64,000 nucleotides of DNA from Mucilaginibacter sp. PAMC 26640 (GTDB lineage: Bacteria > Bacteroidota > Bacteroidia > Sphingobacteriales > Sphingobacteriaceae): contig CP014773.1 of the NCBI GenBank assembly GCA_001596135.1, forward strand, positions 4,402,001 to 4,466,000, given 5' to 3'. The translations under genes were made by a program, and so were the position numbers. The notes beneath the pieces were generated by a model. The model had not been told where the DNA came from and ran no database searches. It worked only from the letters and a program-made list of their open reading frames with translations. Shown here in pieces: positions 17,497-27,155 of this stretch; position 1 is the stretch's first letter, and every line of letters begins with the position of its first letter.

Positions 17497-20070
17497 CTAC
17501 GCCAGGTTTCGCCCGGCATTAACGATGCCATATACCGTACGAATTACCAGTTTATTATATATGCCGATCAACTCCTCGTCTTGCGTATTATTTAGGCACT
17601 GTAAAGCATAATGCTGAATAATCACCAGTGGCAAAACTATCTTTTCGCGAATGGCTATCGATCGGCGCTCAACCGGAGATTCTTCCATTAACATCGTAGT
17701 ACCTGTCAATTCAAGTAAAAGTGATTTTGTCAGTTCAAACTCGTCTTTAAGGCCTTTCCAGAAAGCTCCGAACTTAGGATCCTGTTCCAGGTAGGCTGTT
17801 ACCCTGAAATCCGATTTTGACATAGACATCATACAGTTATCCAGCATGGTTTTAAAGAAACCAGAATTCTGGTAAAGTTCTTTAACCTGCTCCCAGGTGC
17901 CACCGTCTTTCATTTTCTTCAGCGCGGTACCAACACCGTAAAAACCAGGAATACTTTGTTTTAACTGGCTCCACGAGGTAACAAAACTGATGGCACGCAA
18001 ATCTTCCAGCTTAAGCTTGGCTGATGCATTGCGCTTGGTTGGGCGACTGCTAATATTGATCTGCGACAACAACTTTAACGGACTGTACGTTTCCAGGTAT
18101 TCTACGAAAAGCGGATGCTCGCGCAGCGCAAGAAAAAGCTCATGGCTGGCACCGGCCATTTCGGCAATTAATGCCTTATGGTTCTCGTCCAGCAAATCTT
18201 TATGATTAGGATGCAAGGCGGATATAATTCCGGCATTGATCAACTGCTCGGTATTGAACCTCGCTGTTTCTATAGACCCATATTGAGAACTTACGGTTTG
18301 CCCTTGTATAGTCAGCTCAATGTGTTCGTTAGCAATTTCTTTGCCCATAGATGCATAGAATCGGTGGGTTTTACCGCCGCCTCGGGCCGGTGGCCCACCC
18401 CTGCCGTCAAAAAAAGCGAGATCAATATCATATTTGCGGGCCATTGCTGTAAGCTCTACCTTGGCTTTATAAATACTCCAATTGGCCATTAGGTAACCAC
18501 CATCTTTCGTGCTATCGCTAAAACCAAGCATTATAGTTTGACGGTTACCCCTGCTTTTTAAATGCTTTTTATAAAACGGATGCTTGTATAACGTCTCCAT
18601 AACATCCGCTGCATGTTTCAAATCATTAACGGTTTCAAACAGCGGCATAAAATCAACCGTCAGCTTATCCTTTTTCCAGCCGCTCCAAAGGAAAAGATCG
18701 ATCAATTGTAATATATCAGAAGCCTGCTGGCAGTTACTGATAATAAATCGCTGGCAGCCCTTCACCCCGTTACTATGCTGAATTTGTTGCATCAGCCTGA
18801 TCGTATCCAATGTATCGCGGGTCATGTCATCAGCGTCTGCCGGGCACATGAAATCGGCTTCGGTAAATGGCAAAGTTTTAAGCTTTGCAGCCTCGTCCAT
18901 ATCAGCATATCCCTTAGGTACACCTGTATAAATCTTTTTGGTCCCGTACTCAAAAACGCTTCGTAAAACGCGGCTATCCTGCCTGATATCCAAAGTGGCG
19001 AAATAAGAACCAAACAAGTTGACTTTTTGAATCATGCTTTCCACGATATCAACAAAAAGACTATCGTGACTGGTTACCAAGGTTTCGCGCATCGATTTAA
19101 GAATGGCCAGCATCTCCGGCTGAAGATCCTTAGGGCTTTCCTGCTCGTTAAAAGCATTATCGTAAAGCAGTTTTTCAAGCTTCATCAGGTTATCCGCAAA
19201 ACCACGGAAAGTGATCCGGCGTTTCAATACCCTAAAGTCGCGGTAATAGCAGCGGAATATATGTTTACGCAACAGAGCCGATACCTCGCGGGTAGATTCT
19301 GTCGTTACGTTAGGGTTACCATCCCTGTCGCCGCCCGGCCAAAAGCCAAGTTCCAGCACCTGATGGGCCCCATCCATCTCAAATTCTTCTTCCAGTTTTG
19401 ATTGAATGCCCGAAAGTGCATGGTAAAATATGTTCTCTAAAAACCAAACCAAGCTAACGGCCTCATCAACAGGCGTTGGTGAGGTTTTATTAAAGAAAGG
19501 CGTTTTACCTAGTTGTTGCAACAAGGCGTTAATTTCAGGAATGTCATTGCTTTTCAGCGCCTCTATCAAATCATTCATGATACCCAGGATAGTGCCTGGG
19601 TAAAACTGAGTAGGGTGCGCTGTAAGCACCAGCCTTAACGAAAAATCTTCCAGCTGTTTGCTGATCTGCTTACGGGCATCCTCGTTGGAGGTTGCCTGCT
19701 GTACCATGCTTTGTAACGGCCCGGTATCGTCTGTACGGCCAACGGTGCCAAATGAAGAATCTTCAATGGCATCAAATAAAACTACCTGGCGTTCAATATA
19801 TTGAATAAACCTAAATAAACGATTGATTTGCTCCCGGTGCTCTATCCCCGGCACATAATTCTGAAAAAAAGACTCAATGATGTCCTTTGGTGAAGAATGA
19901 CTAACTGCGCCCTTATCGCAATGCGAACTAAAGAAAGGCAAGAGGATACCAGTATCCTTTACCTGGTAAAAAGGCAGTGTTTGGAACAAACTGTTGTACA
20001 ACTCAAAACGGGTTACAACTTCCTGATTAAAAGTTGCTTCTCTTTGGCTAAGCCTTTGATTCGTCGGCAT
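17497..20070 (-). CDS. ppc: Phosphoenolpyruvate carboxylase
   Basis: Ppc carboxylates PEP to oxaloacetate, refilling the TCA cycle and feeding aspartate synthesis (the start of the methionine route encoded elsewhere in this window). The 857-residue sequence has the catalytic motifs LTAHPTQ (catalytic His), FWPGGDRDGNP, the FFDGRGGPPARGGG glycine loop and TGQTVSSQYG-like (QGQTVSSQYG) segments. Length is slightly below the E. coli enzyme (883). Single-gene unit on the minus strand, divergent from the FUSC gene. Confidence 0.95.
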   Translation of the reverse strand: MPTNQRLSQREATFNQEVVTRFELYNSLFQTLPFYQVKDTGILLPFFSSHCDKGAVSHSSPKDIIESFFQNYVPGIEHREQINRLFRFIQYIERQVVLFDAIEDSSFGTVGRTDDTGPLQSMVQQATSNEDARKQISKQLEDFSLRLVLTAHPTQFYPGTILGIMNDLIEALKSNDIPEINALLQQLGKTPFFNKTSPTPVDEAVSLVWFLENIFYHALSGIQSKLEEEFEMDGAHQVLELGFWPGGDRDGNPNVTTESTREVSALLRKHIFRCYYRDFRVLKRRITFRGFADNLMKLEKLLYDNAFNEQESPKDLQPEMLAILKSMRETLVTSHDSLFVDIVESMIQKVNLFGSYFATLDIRQDSRVLRSVFEYGTKKIYTGVPKGYADMDEAAKLKTLPFTEADFMCPADADDMTRDTLDTIRLMQQIQHSNGVKGCQRFIISNCQQASDILQLIDLFLWSGWKKDKLTVDFMPLFETVNDLKHAADVMETLYKHPFYKKHLKSRGNRQTIMLGFSDSTKDGGYLMANWSIYKAKVELTAMARKYDIDLAFFDGRGGPPARGGGKTHRFYASMGKEIANEHIELTIQGQTVSSQYGSIETARFNTEQLINAGIISALHPNHKDLLDENHKALIAEMAGASHELFLALREHPLFVEYLETYSPLKLLSQINISSRPTKRNASAKLKLEDLRAISFVTSWSQLKQSIPGFYGVGTALKKMKDGGTWEQVKELYQNSGFFKTMLDNCMMSMSKSDFRVTAYLEQDPKFGAFWKGLKDEFELTKSLLLELTGTTMLMEESPVERRSIAIREKIVLPLVIIQHYALQCLNNTQDEELIGIYNKLVIRTVYGIVNAGRNLA

Positions 20071-20232
20071 AATAACTTGGGATTTTAGAAAAAATACTAC
20101 CTCTTTTATAGAGTATCACGGCGTGAATTTAGCTATCTAAAACTAATTAACACTAATTTTTGAACAATTTATAACGTTTAAATTGATTTGATGCAATTAT
20201 CGTTATTAGAACAAGCGGCGACTTTATTTGTT

Positions 20233-20240
20233 TAATTTTG
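20233..20240 (+). promoter_or_regulatory. -7 promoter box before FUSC gene
   Basis: TAATTTTG fully matches TAnnTTTG, 31 bases before the ATG. No clear -33 partner at the usual distance. Confidence 0.35.
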
Positions 20241-20271
20241 CCAGCATCATTAGCGGTCGTTACGCACACCC

Positions 20272-22434
20272 ATGAACATCCACAAAAGAGAAATAAAAAG
20301 CTTTTTTTACAGTCAGTATTTTTCCGACGGGCTACGCATTTCAGCGGGTATTTTATTGCCCTCTCTGGTGGCCATGCAATTTAATGATTTTAATCTCGGC
20401 CTTACCCTATCGTTAGGGGCATTATGTATCTGCGCCATAGACAGCCCCGGCCCGGTTGTGCATAAGCGCAACGCCATGGCTATCGGCAATGGATTACTGC
20501 TTGCAGTAGCACTCATAACCGGTTATGCACGGCTGAATGTATTTACCCTGGGTTTAGAGATCACCGCTTTTTCCTTCCTGTTTAGTATGCTCATTGTGTA
20601 TGGTAACAGGGCCGCATCGGTTGGTACATCATCCTTATTAGTGATGATATTTATGATGGATAAGGCCGTGCCCCCGCCAGAGCTACCAATCTTCTGCTTA
20701 ACTATTTTAGCCGGAGGCCTTTGGTATATGATCTTCAGCCTAATATTCTTCGGCATCAGGCCATACAGGGCAGCCCAGCAAACATTGGGCGAGAACGTTG
20801 CCGACGTTGCACGTTTTTTACGCATAAAGGCCGATTTTTATCTAACTGAAACGGATATCGATGCAAATTATAAACGGCTGGTACTGCAGCAAATTTCCGT
20901 AAGCAATCACCAGGACGCCGTACGGGAAATGCTTTTTAAGAGTCGGTTAATGGTTAAAGAATCTACTGCTGCCAGCAGGATCCTGGTACTTACCTTTAAC
21001 GACCTGGTGGATATGTTTGAGCAGATCATGGCGACGCACTACGACTACCAGCAGATCCGAGATAAATTTGCCCATACCGGAGTTTTGAGGGAAATCTCCA
21101 TTTTTCTGCATACCGTCGCTAACGATCTGGATAACATTGGGTACGCTATTTTATCGAACACCCGCCCCGAAAAACTGGATCACCTTGATTTTAAACTTGA
21201 ACAGCTAAAGGCCAAAATTGACGAGGTTGGTGCCGACGATAAGGAGGCCAGCAATTTAGTATTGAAAAAGATACTGATCAATTTGAGGGATGTGAGCAAA
21301 AGCATTGCTAACATTTACAAATATTACCATTCCAAAGCTTCGGACATGTTGATGAACAACACAAGGGACGTGGAGTATTCTAAATTTGTAACGCACCAGG
21401 ACTACGCTCCCCACATTTTCTGGGATAATTTTACGCTTAAATCTGCCACTTTTAAGCACGCGCTTCGTGTTTCACTGGTGTGCCTTGTGGGTTTTATCAC
21501 AGCGAAATTCGTATCGCTCGGCGGCCACAGTTATTGGGTATTGCTTACTATCATTGTAATTCTTAAACCAGGCTTCAGTCTGTCAAAACAGCGTAACTAT
21601 CAAAGACTGATCGGTACCATAGCAGGAGGTGTAATAGGTATATTCATTTTAACCTTTATCCCTGATAAAACTGCGCAGTTTATTATACTGGTTGTATTGA
21701 TGATAGGCACCTACAGTTTCCTGAGACTAAACTATATAGTAAGTGTTATATTAATGACCCCCTATGTGCTTATACTTTTCAAATTTTTAGGCGTAGGATT
21801 ACTGAATGTTGCCCAGGAACGAATAATAGATACGGCAATAGGCTCTTCGATCGCTTTGATTGCCAGTTATCTTATTTTCCCTACCTGGGAGTTTGAGCAG
21901 ATAAGAGTAGACCTGAAGGCGGTCATCGTGGCAAATATCAACTACCTGAAAAAAGTATCAGAAAGCATTTCAGGCAAAACGGTGTTGCTAACTGATTATA
22001 AACTGGCTCGTAAGGATGTTTTTGTAAATTCTGCCAACCTTTCGGCAACATTTGAACGGATGACCTCCGAGCCTAAAAGTAAGCAGCGAAACATTAAGGA
22101 TATTCATAAGTTTGTAGTGCTAAACCATATTCTGGCATCTTACACTGCCAATATTGCATCGGCGCTTATCAGGACAGGGCCGCAGCGGCCGCATGCGGAT
22201 ACTCTCAAACTGGTTAAGCGCAGTATTGCCGTGCTGCAGGAAACCAATAAAAAACTGGCAGATGAAATTGTTGCGCCGCCTGCCCCTATTCTCCAGCAAA
22301 CCGAGGCGGTTAAAGTTGCCGAAGTGCCGACCGTCCCGCTTACCATTGATGATGTCCTGATGAAAGAGCAGCTAGGTTTTATTAATAAGCTGACGATTGA
22401 CATCGGGAAGGTGACTGAGAATATATTAAGATAA
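20272..22434 (+). CDS. FUSC family inner membrane protein (YccS/YhfK-like)
   Basis: A 720-residue integral membrane protein with two hydrophobic bundles (about residues 20-165 and 395-540) separated and followed by soluble helical regions, the layout of FUSC/YccS proteins related to aromatic acid exporter AaeB. The second bundle contains the family core (HSYWVLLTIIVILKPGFSLS...RLIGTIAGGVIG, with the RxxGT motif). It probably exports small aromatic or toxic molecules; substrate unknown. No membrane fusion protein gene sits next to it, unlike AaeAB. Confidence 0.85.
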   Translation: MNIHKREIKSFFYSQYFSDGLRISAGILLPSLVAMQFNDFNLGLTLSLGALCICAIDSPGPVVHKRNAMAIGNGLLLAVALITGYARLNVFTLGLEITAFSFLFSMLIVYGNRAASVGTSSLLVMIFMMDKAVPPPELPIFCLTILAGGLWYMIFSLIFFGIRPYRAAQQTLGENVADVARFLRIKADFYLTETDIDANYKRLVLQQISVSNHQDAVREMLFKSRLMVKESTAASRILVLTFNDLVDMFEQIMATHYDYQQIRDKFAHTGVLREISIFLHTVANDLDNIGYAILSNTRPEKLDHLDFKLEQLKAKIDEVGADDKEASNLVLKKILINLRDVSKSIANIYKYYHSKASDMLMNNTRDVEYSKFVTHQDYAPHIFWDNFTLKSATFKHALRVSLVCLVGFITAKFVSLGGHSYWVLLTIIVILKPGFSLSKQRNYQRLIGTIAGGVIGIFILTFIPDKTAQFIILVVLMIGTYSFLRLNYIVSVILMTPYVLILFKFLGVGLLNVAQERIIDTAIGSSIALIASYLIFPTWEFEQIRVDLKAVIVANINYLKKVSESISGKTVLLTDYKLARKDVFVNSANLSATFERMTSEPKSKQRNIKDIHKFVVLNHILASYTANIASALIRTGPQRPHADTLKLVKRSIAVLQETNKKLADEIVAPPAPILQQTEAVKVAEVPTVPLTIDDVLMKEQLGFINKLTIDIGKVTENILR

Positions 22435-22580
22435 TTTCGCTACTACAACTGTTTTAGGTATTTCTCCCCTATACCGACTTAATACGTAATCTTTTCCAGT
22501 ATCTGTAGATACTTTTCGCGGCTTTGGGGCCTAGTATTAAAATACCAACCCATACGAAATAAATTTTCTAATCATGAATA

Positions 22581-23921
22581 TCACAATAACTCAGTAGCCA
22601 GATTAGCCAGTTCGCTTCTTTCCCCTTTTTGCAAGGTAACGTGCGCGTATAGCGGATGCCCCTTTGCCTTATCAATCAGGTAGGATAAACCATTGCTTTC
22701 CGCGTCCAGGTAGGGGGTATCTATCTGATAAATATCACCGGTAAAAACAAATTTGCTACTCTCCCCCGCTCTTGAAATAATTGTTTTCACTTCGTGCGGG
22801 GTAAGGTTCTGCGCCTCATCTACTATAAAAAAAATCTTGCTCAACGTACGCCCGCGAATAAATGCCAGTGGCGTTATGGAAATTTTATCGTTGGCTACCA
22901 GTTCATCTATCTTAGCCTGCATCTTTTCATCTTCGGCAAACTGGTCTTTGATGAATTTGAGGTTGTCCCAAATCGGCGCCATATAGGGGTCTATCTTAGA
23001 TTTTACATCACCCGGTAAAAACCCGATATCCTTATTACTTAACGGCACTATGGGCCGCGTTACAAAAATTTGCCGGTAGTATTTGCGTTGCTCCAGCGCA
23101 CTGGCTAATGCCAACAGCGTTTTGCCCGTGCCGGCATTGCCTTGTATGGTTACCAGTTTAATATCCGGATGGAGTAAAGCATGTATAGCAAATGCCTGTT
23201 CGGGGTTCCGGGGATGGATGTTGAGTACCGGCTGCTCCATCACCTTTTCCATCATGTCGGTTTGTTTGTTATAGAAAACCGAGGCGGTGGCGTTTTTACT
23301 GTTTAAAATGTAAAATTGATTACTTCTTGGCTGAAGATCAAAATCTCCCGCAGGAATAGCATCATTTTTGTTGAGTTTTCCCAGTAGCTTGTCGGTAACT
23401 TTATTAAGCACCGTTTTGCCGCTGTAAAGCTCCTCTATGTTTTTAACTTTCCCCGTTTCATAATCCTCCGCATACAAATTAAGCGACTTGGCCTTAAGCC
23501 GCAAACAAATATCTTTAGATACGAGAATTACCTTTTTATCCGGATTCTCAAACTGTACGCCCAGGGCTGCATTTAAAATGCGGTGGTCTATCTTGTCTGA
23601 TCCAAAAACAACTTCGGCATCTGCACTGCTGTTTTTTACATCCATTATCACTTTAAAGCTGCCCTTGCTCTTACCGTTAAGCGGCATCCACTGATTAATG
23701 AGTCGATTACGCGAAAGGTCGTCCATCAGGCGGATAAAGCTGCGCGCTTCAAAATTACGCGTATCGTTACCGCTCTTCATGTTATCCAGTTCCTCAAGTA
23801 CCTGTATCGGTATTGCTACATCGTGCTCCTGAAAGTTCTCAAACGCATTATGATCGTAAAGGATCACGGATGTATCCAGCACAAATATTTTCCTTTTTCT
23901 ATCGGTATTATCCTTACTCAT
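22581..23921 (-). CDS. PIN domain-PhoH ATPase
   Basis: The 446-residue protein fuses an N-terminal PIN domain (about residues 10-145; acidic residues in FVLDTSVILYD and LEELD) to a PhoH ATPase domain with Walker A GNAGTGKT (about 263) and Walker B FFIVDEAQN. PIN-PhoH (PhoH2) proteins have RNA helicase and ribonuclease activity. Single gene; the second PhoH protein of the window (50.4 kb) lacks the PIN part and has the shorter classic form. Confidence 0.93.
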   Translation of the reverse strand: MSKDNTDRKRKIFVLDTSVILYDHNAFENFQEHDVAIPIQVLEELDNMKSGNDTRNFEARSFIRLMDDLSRNRLINQWMPLNGKSKGSFKVIMDVKNSSADAEVVFGSDKIDHRILNAALGVQFENPDKKVILVSKDICLRLKAKSLNLYAEDYETGKVKNIEELYSGKTVLNKVTDKLLGKLNKNDAIPAGDFDLQPRSNQFYILNSKNATASVFYNKQTDMMEKVMEQPVLNIHPRNPEQAFAIHALLHPDIKLVTIQGNAGTGKTLLALASALEQRKYYRQIFVTRPIVPLSNKDIGFLPGDVKSKIDPYMAPIWDNLKFIKDQFAEDEKMQAKIDELVANDKISITPLAFIRGRTLSKIFFIVDEAQNLTPHEVKTIISRAGESSKFVFTGDIYQIDTPYLDAESNGLSYLIDKAKGHPLYAHVTLQKGERSELANLATELL

Positions 23922-24020
23922 TTAAGCTAAATTAGGAAATTAAATTGGATGGTTTAGTGCCTTAACAGCTGGGCCCAGCGCTACTGTTTAAGCGAAACCT
24001 AAAATGGTGCCCCCCCTGCT

Positions 24021-24593
24021 TCAAAATGCGCAGCCGGCAACGGGATGGATGCCTTCTTTATCTTTAACTAAAGTATTTTTGCTGCCGCTGATCGCTACTA
24101 TCCATAGGCTGTCGAAGTCACCGGTATCCCATTTGAGTTGCTTTGCATCAATACCTAAAGCCGAAATAATATCCGGGATATTTTTATGCTCCCAAACCAC
24201 GATCACCGTCCCTGACTTTTTAAGTAGGTTGACAGCTAATTTCTTTGTTTGTGCAACATCATAGTTGGTATTAATAGGAATGTTGTATCTTATTGCAAGC
24301 GGTGAAATGGTTTGCGTCATACGGAGACTCTTCGTCACCTTCCCTACCGATGGCGATGGCACATAAAGATAATTGGGAACGCCGAACTTTGAAACAATAA
24401 CGGCGGGAAGTTTTACCGCCCTGTTAAATCCGGCACAGGAAAGATTATCGCCCTGATCCGGTTTTTCAGCATGGCGAAGGATAATGATCTTTAATGGCTG
24501 CTGCGCAAACAGTGGAGATACCATAAATAAAACCACAACAGTAATCGAGAAAATACAATAGAGATAATTTTTACGCTTCATTTTGGCAGTCAA
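24021..24593 (-). CDS. Secreted histidine phosphatase superfamily protein
   Basis: 190 residues with a signal peptide (VSPLFAQQ) followed by IIILRHAEK, the RHG-type catalytic motif with the phospho-accepting histidine. A second histidine lies in VVWEHKNIP. The product should be a periplasmic phosphatase of the phosphoglycerate mutase-like fold, substrate unknown. Start may be ATG 24593 or the in-frame ATG four codons later (24581). Confidence 0.75.
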   Translation of the reverse strand: MTAKMKRKNYLYCIFSITVVVLFMVSPLFAQQPLKIIILRHAEKPDQGDNLSCAGFNRAVKLPAVIVSKFGVPNYLYVPSPSVGKVTKSLRMTQTISPLAIRYNIPINTNYDVAQTKKLAVNLLKKSGTVIVVWEHKNIPDIISALGIDAKQLKWDTGDFDSLWIVAISGSKNTLVKDKEGIHPVAGCAF

Positions 24594-24702
24594 TTTATAT
24601 TTTATAACGCCTGATTCCTGATGAAGTTCAGTAAAATTGAAATATAGATATGGGCTGGTTATCTCAACAAAGTTTAAATATAATTAACGCCAACAATTAC
24701 CT

Positions 24703-25047
24703 TCAGGATTTGGCAATCAACGACACTCCTTCAAATTCGATTCCCGCCCATCCATGGGACATAAACTGCCTGATATTTTGATGATCGGTCCCAACTGGAT
24801 CAGCCAATACGGCCTGGTAATGCTCTGCAAAAAGCAACAAAGTGTCGTCTACTGTCAAATTATTTATTTTTGCAATTGCAAAAACCCTGGCACTACCCTG
24901 GTTTTGGGATGCTTCGTTGTACAAATTACCGTTTTTAAAAGCCGTCGGCTGATGCAGAAAATAAGTATCTATAAATTCCAGCACTTTTTTAAATGCTACT
25001 GTATTTGTCTTGAGACCTGTTAATAAAGTGTTTAACTCTTGATTCAT
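24703..25047 (-). CDS. HopJ-family protein (PF08888-like)
   Basis: The 114-residue product fits the HopJ family: F(I)DTYFLHQPTAFKNG, YNEASQNQGSARVFA and DHQNIRQFMSHGWAGIEFEG. The family name comes from a Pseudomonas effector, but members are cytoplasmic proteins found in many bacteria without type III secretion; no secretion system is seen here. Function unknown. Confidence 0.82.
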   Translation of the reverse strand: MNQELNTLLTGLKTNTVAFKKVLEFIDTYFLHQPTAFKNGNLYNEASQNQGSARVFAIAKINNLTVDDTLLLFAEHYQAVLADPVGTDHQNIRQFMSHGWAGIEFEGVSLIAKS

Positions 25048-25170
25048 CTTATAAAAGTAGTTGGATGAAAATAGTATAAAATCAGATAAAGAAAAGGTAT
25101 GTTGAAAAACTCATTCCCTTATTGAGGAGAAAGTTTTAGTTTCGCGCTTGTATTAAATCCTGCTCAGACA

Positions 25171-26547
25171 ATGCTTACAGTAGAAAAGATCGGCGGCACG
25201 TCTATGACCGCCTTAAAAGAGGTTATCGATAATATTATTTATTTTGACCGCCCGGCAGACAATCTCTATAACCGCGTATTTGTTGTCTCGGCTTTTTCAG
25301 GAGTTACTAATCTTTTGCTGGAGGATAAAAAAACCAAACTACCCGGTGTTTATCACCGTATCCTAAATAACGAAGACTTTCATCAGGCTTTGGCGGCATT
25401 GGTGGCCCGCTTGAAAGACATCAACCAAAGCTACGCCCACCTCGGCCTTGAGAAAGCCTTGGCAGACGAATTCATAGAAACGCATATTAATAAAGCACAA
25501 ACCTACCTGGAAAATATGGTGGATATCCTGGCGTCCGGCTATGTAAGCCGTGAAGGGATCCTGCAGGCAGCGAGAGAAATTTTGGCGTCCATCGGCGAAA
25601 CGCACTCCGCGTTTGTGCTGACTAATATTTTAAAACATCAGGGAGTAAATGCCGTATTAGTAGACCTTAGTGGTTTTGATGATCAGCGACCATTTACGAT
25701 AGATCAACGCATAAAAGACGCGTTTTCCGGCATTGATTTGGAAAATTGCCTTTGTGTAGCCACAGGATACGCCAAAGGTACCGAAGGTATTATGCGGGAG
25801 TTTGACCGCGGGTACTCTGAAGTGACCTTTAGCAAAATAGCCGAAATTCTTAAGCCGGTGGAAGCCATCATTCATAAAGAATATCATCTGTCTACAGCAG
25901 ACCCCGCCTTGGTAGGCATTGATAATTGCAAGCCTGTGGGTAACACCAATTATGATATTGCAGATCAGCTGGCAGATGTTGGTATGGAAGCTATTCATCC
26001 GAAAGCATCTAAACCACTGGAAATGAATGGCATAAATTTAAGAATCAAAAACACTTTTCAACCATCCCATCCGGGTACGCTCATCACCAGATCCTATGTA
26101 TCAGCTCTAAAACGAGTGGAGGTTATAACCGGGATAGACCGCCTGATGCTGATAGACGTTTTCGACCCGTTGATGGTAGGTAATGTGGGCAGCGACTTGC
26201 AAATCATGCAGTTATTTTATAAGCACGGCGTAAGTTATACTTTTAAAGCAACCAGCGCTAACAGCATTTCAATTGTGATATGGGAGCAGGATTTTAAAGA
26301 AGAGCTGGTGATAGAACTTGGCCAGTCGTTTGAAAAGATCACTGTAGAAAAAGTAGCTATGGTTTGCTTATTAGGTTCTAATATGGATCAGCCGGGATTG
26401 CTGGCCAAAGCAGCCACCGCGCTGGCAAAAAACGATATCAATATCATCAGCGCCGGCTTTGCGCTCCGTAAAGTTAACATCCAGTTCCTTATTGCCAGGG
26501 AACAATTCAAAACGGCAATAGTAGCACTGAATGAGGCTGTAGGGTAA
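25171..26547 (+). CDS. Aspartate kinase
   Basis: It phosphorylates aspartate, the first step to lysine, threonine and methionine. The 458-residue protein opens with VEKIGGTSM, a variant of the KFGGTS ATP-site motif, and ends with ACT domains (about 315-458), which usually give feedback inhibition. It has no homoserine dehydrogenase fusion; hom is a separate gene at 39.0 kb. The variant start (KIGGTS, Phe to Ile) is unusual but conservative. Confidence 0.9.
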   Translation: MLTVEKIGGTSMTALKEVIDNIIYFDRPADNLYNRVFVVSAFSGVTNLLLEDKKTKLPGVYHRILNNEDFHQALAALVARLKDINQSYAHLGLEKALADEFIETHINKAQTYLENMVDILASGYVSREGILQAAREILASIGETHSAFVLTNILKHQGVNAVLVDLSGFDDQRPFTIDQRIKDAFSGIDLENCLCVATGYAKGTEGIMREFDRGYSEVTFSKIAEILKPVEAIIHKEYHLSTADPALVGIDNCKPVGNTNYDIADQLADVGMEAIHPKASKPLEMNGINLRIKNTFQPSHPGTLITRSYVSALKRVEVITGIDRLMLIDVFDPLMVGNVGSDLQIMQLFYKHGVSYTFKATSANSISIVIWEQDFKEELVIELGQSFEKITVEKVAMVCLLGSNMDQPGLLAKAATALAKNDINIISAGFALRKVNIQFLIAREQFKTAIVALNEAVG

Positions 26548-26575
26548 ATACAACTACCTTGAATAACTAATCAAA

Positions 26576-26612
26576 CAAAAAGTAGCTACCGTTTCCAGTA
26601 GCTACTTTGTTC
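26576..26612. terminator. Bidirectional terminator between aspartate kinase and DUF4142 genes
   Basis: A perfect 11-bp stem, AAAGTAGCTAC with GTAGCTACTTT, loop 8 bases, with A-run before and TTTGTT after, lies between convergent genes. Confidence 0.65.
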
Positions 26613-26627
26613 ATTAGTCACCCGCAT

Positions 26628-27143
26628 TTACCGGGCAACTTGCTTTGTGATTTTTTGATCTATTCCCTTAATGGTTTCCAGGTGGGTTTTTAAAGTGGGC
26701 AACATTTGTTGTGCAAATGCTTTCACTGCAGGATCTTTGCCATTAGTGGCATAGGTTTGAAAAGTTTGCACGGTGTTATGGTGGCTAACTACCATGCCAT
26801 GCACATATAGCCTATCGAAAGCCGACGTTGCGTTTTTAAGTGGCAGGTCCGGCATAATGCCGCCTGTTGCTGCTGCCGGGAGGGTGTATCCTCTGGATTT
26901 TGCAAGTGCCAGAAGTTTCGTTTCCGCCTGTTGGTGATCCATAACCATCATTTTACCAAATGATTTAACATCAGGATGGGTAGCTTTCTGTGTAGCCAGC
27001 TGGCTCGCGCTGATTTCCTGCAAATTACCAATACTTGCCACGATAAGAAAGTGTTTTGCAGTGGTATCAGGATCCGGTTGAGGGATTTGCGCTCTAACCG
27101 TAAAACCGGCAAAACCAAAGAGTATTAAAATTGCTTTTTTCAT
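26628..27143 (-). CDS. DUF4142 exported protein
   Basis: 171 residues with a signal peptide (GFAGFTVRAQ) and the DUF4142 pattern: AKSFGKMMVMDHQQAETKLL-like segment and a late FAQQMLPTLKTHLETIK. It is a paralogue of the protein at 16.9 kb but not a lipoprotein. It follows the Tat-signal SDR gene by 12 bases, so both probably share a transcript. Confidence 0.8.
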   Translation of the reverse strand: MKKAILILFGFAGFTVRAQIPQPDPDTTAKHFLIVASIGNLQEISASQLATQKATHPDVKSFGKMMVMDHQQAETKLLALAKSRGYTLPAAATGGIMPDLPLKNATSAFDRLYVHGMVVSHHNTVQTFQTYATNGKDPAVKAFAQQMLPTLKTHLETIKGIDQKITKQVAR

Positions 27144-27155
27144 AATTATTCTTGT

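Noticed and set aside
24703..25047. Type III secretion effector (HopJ) suggesting pathogenicity
   Set aside because: The family is widespread in bacteria without type III secretion, and no secretion genes are in the window; the name is historical.
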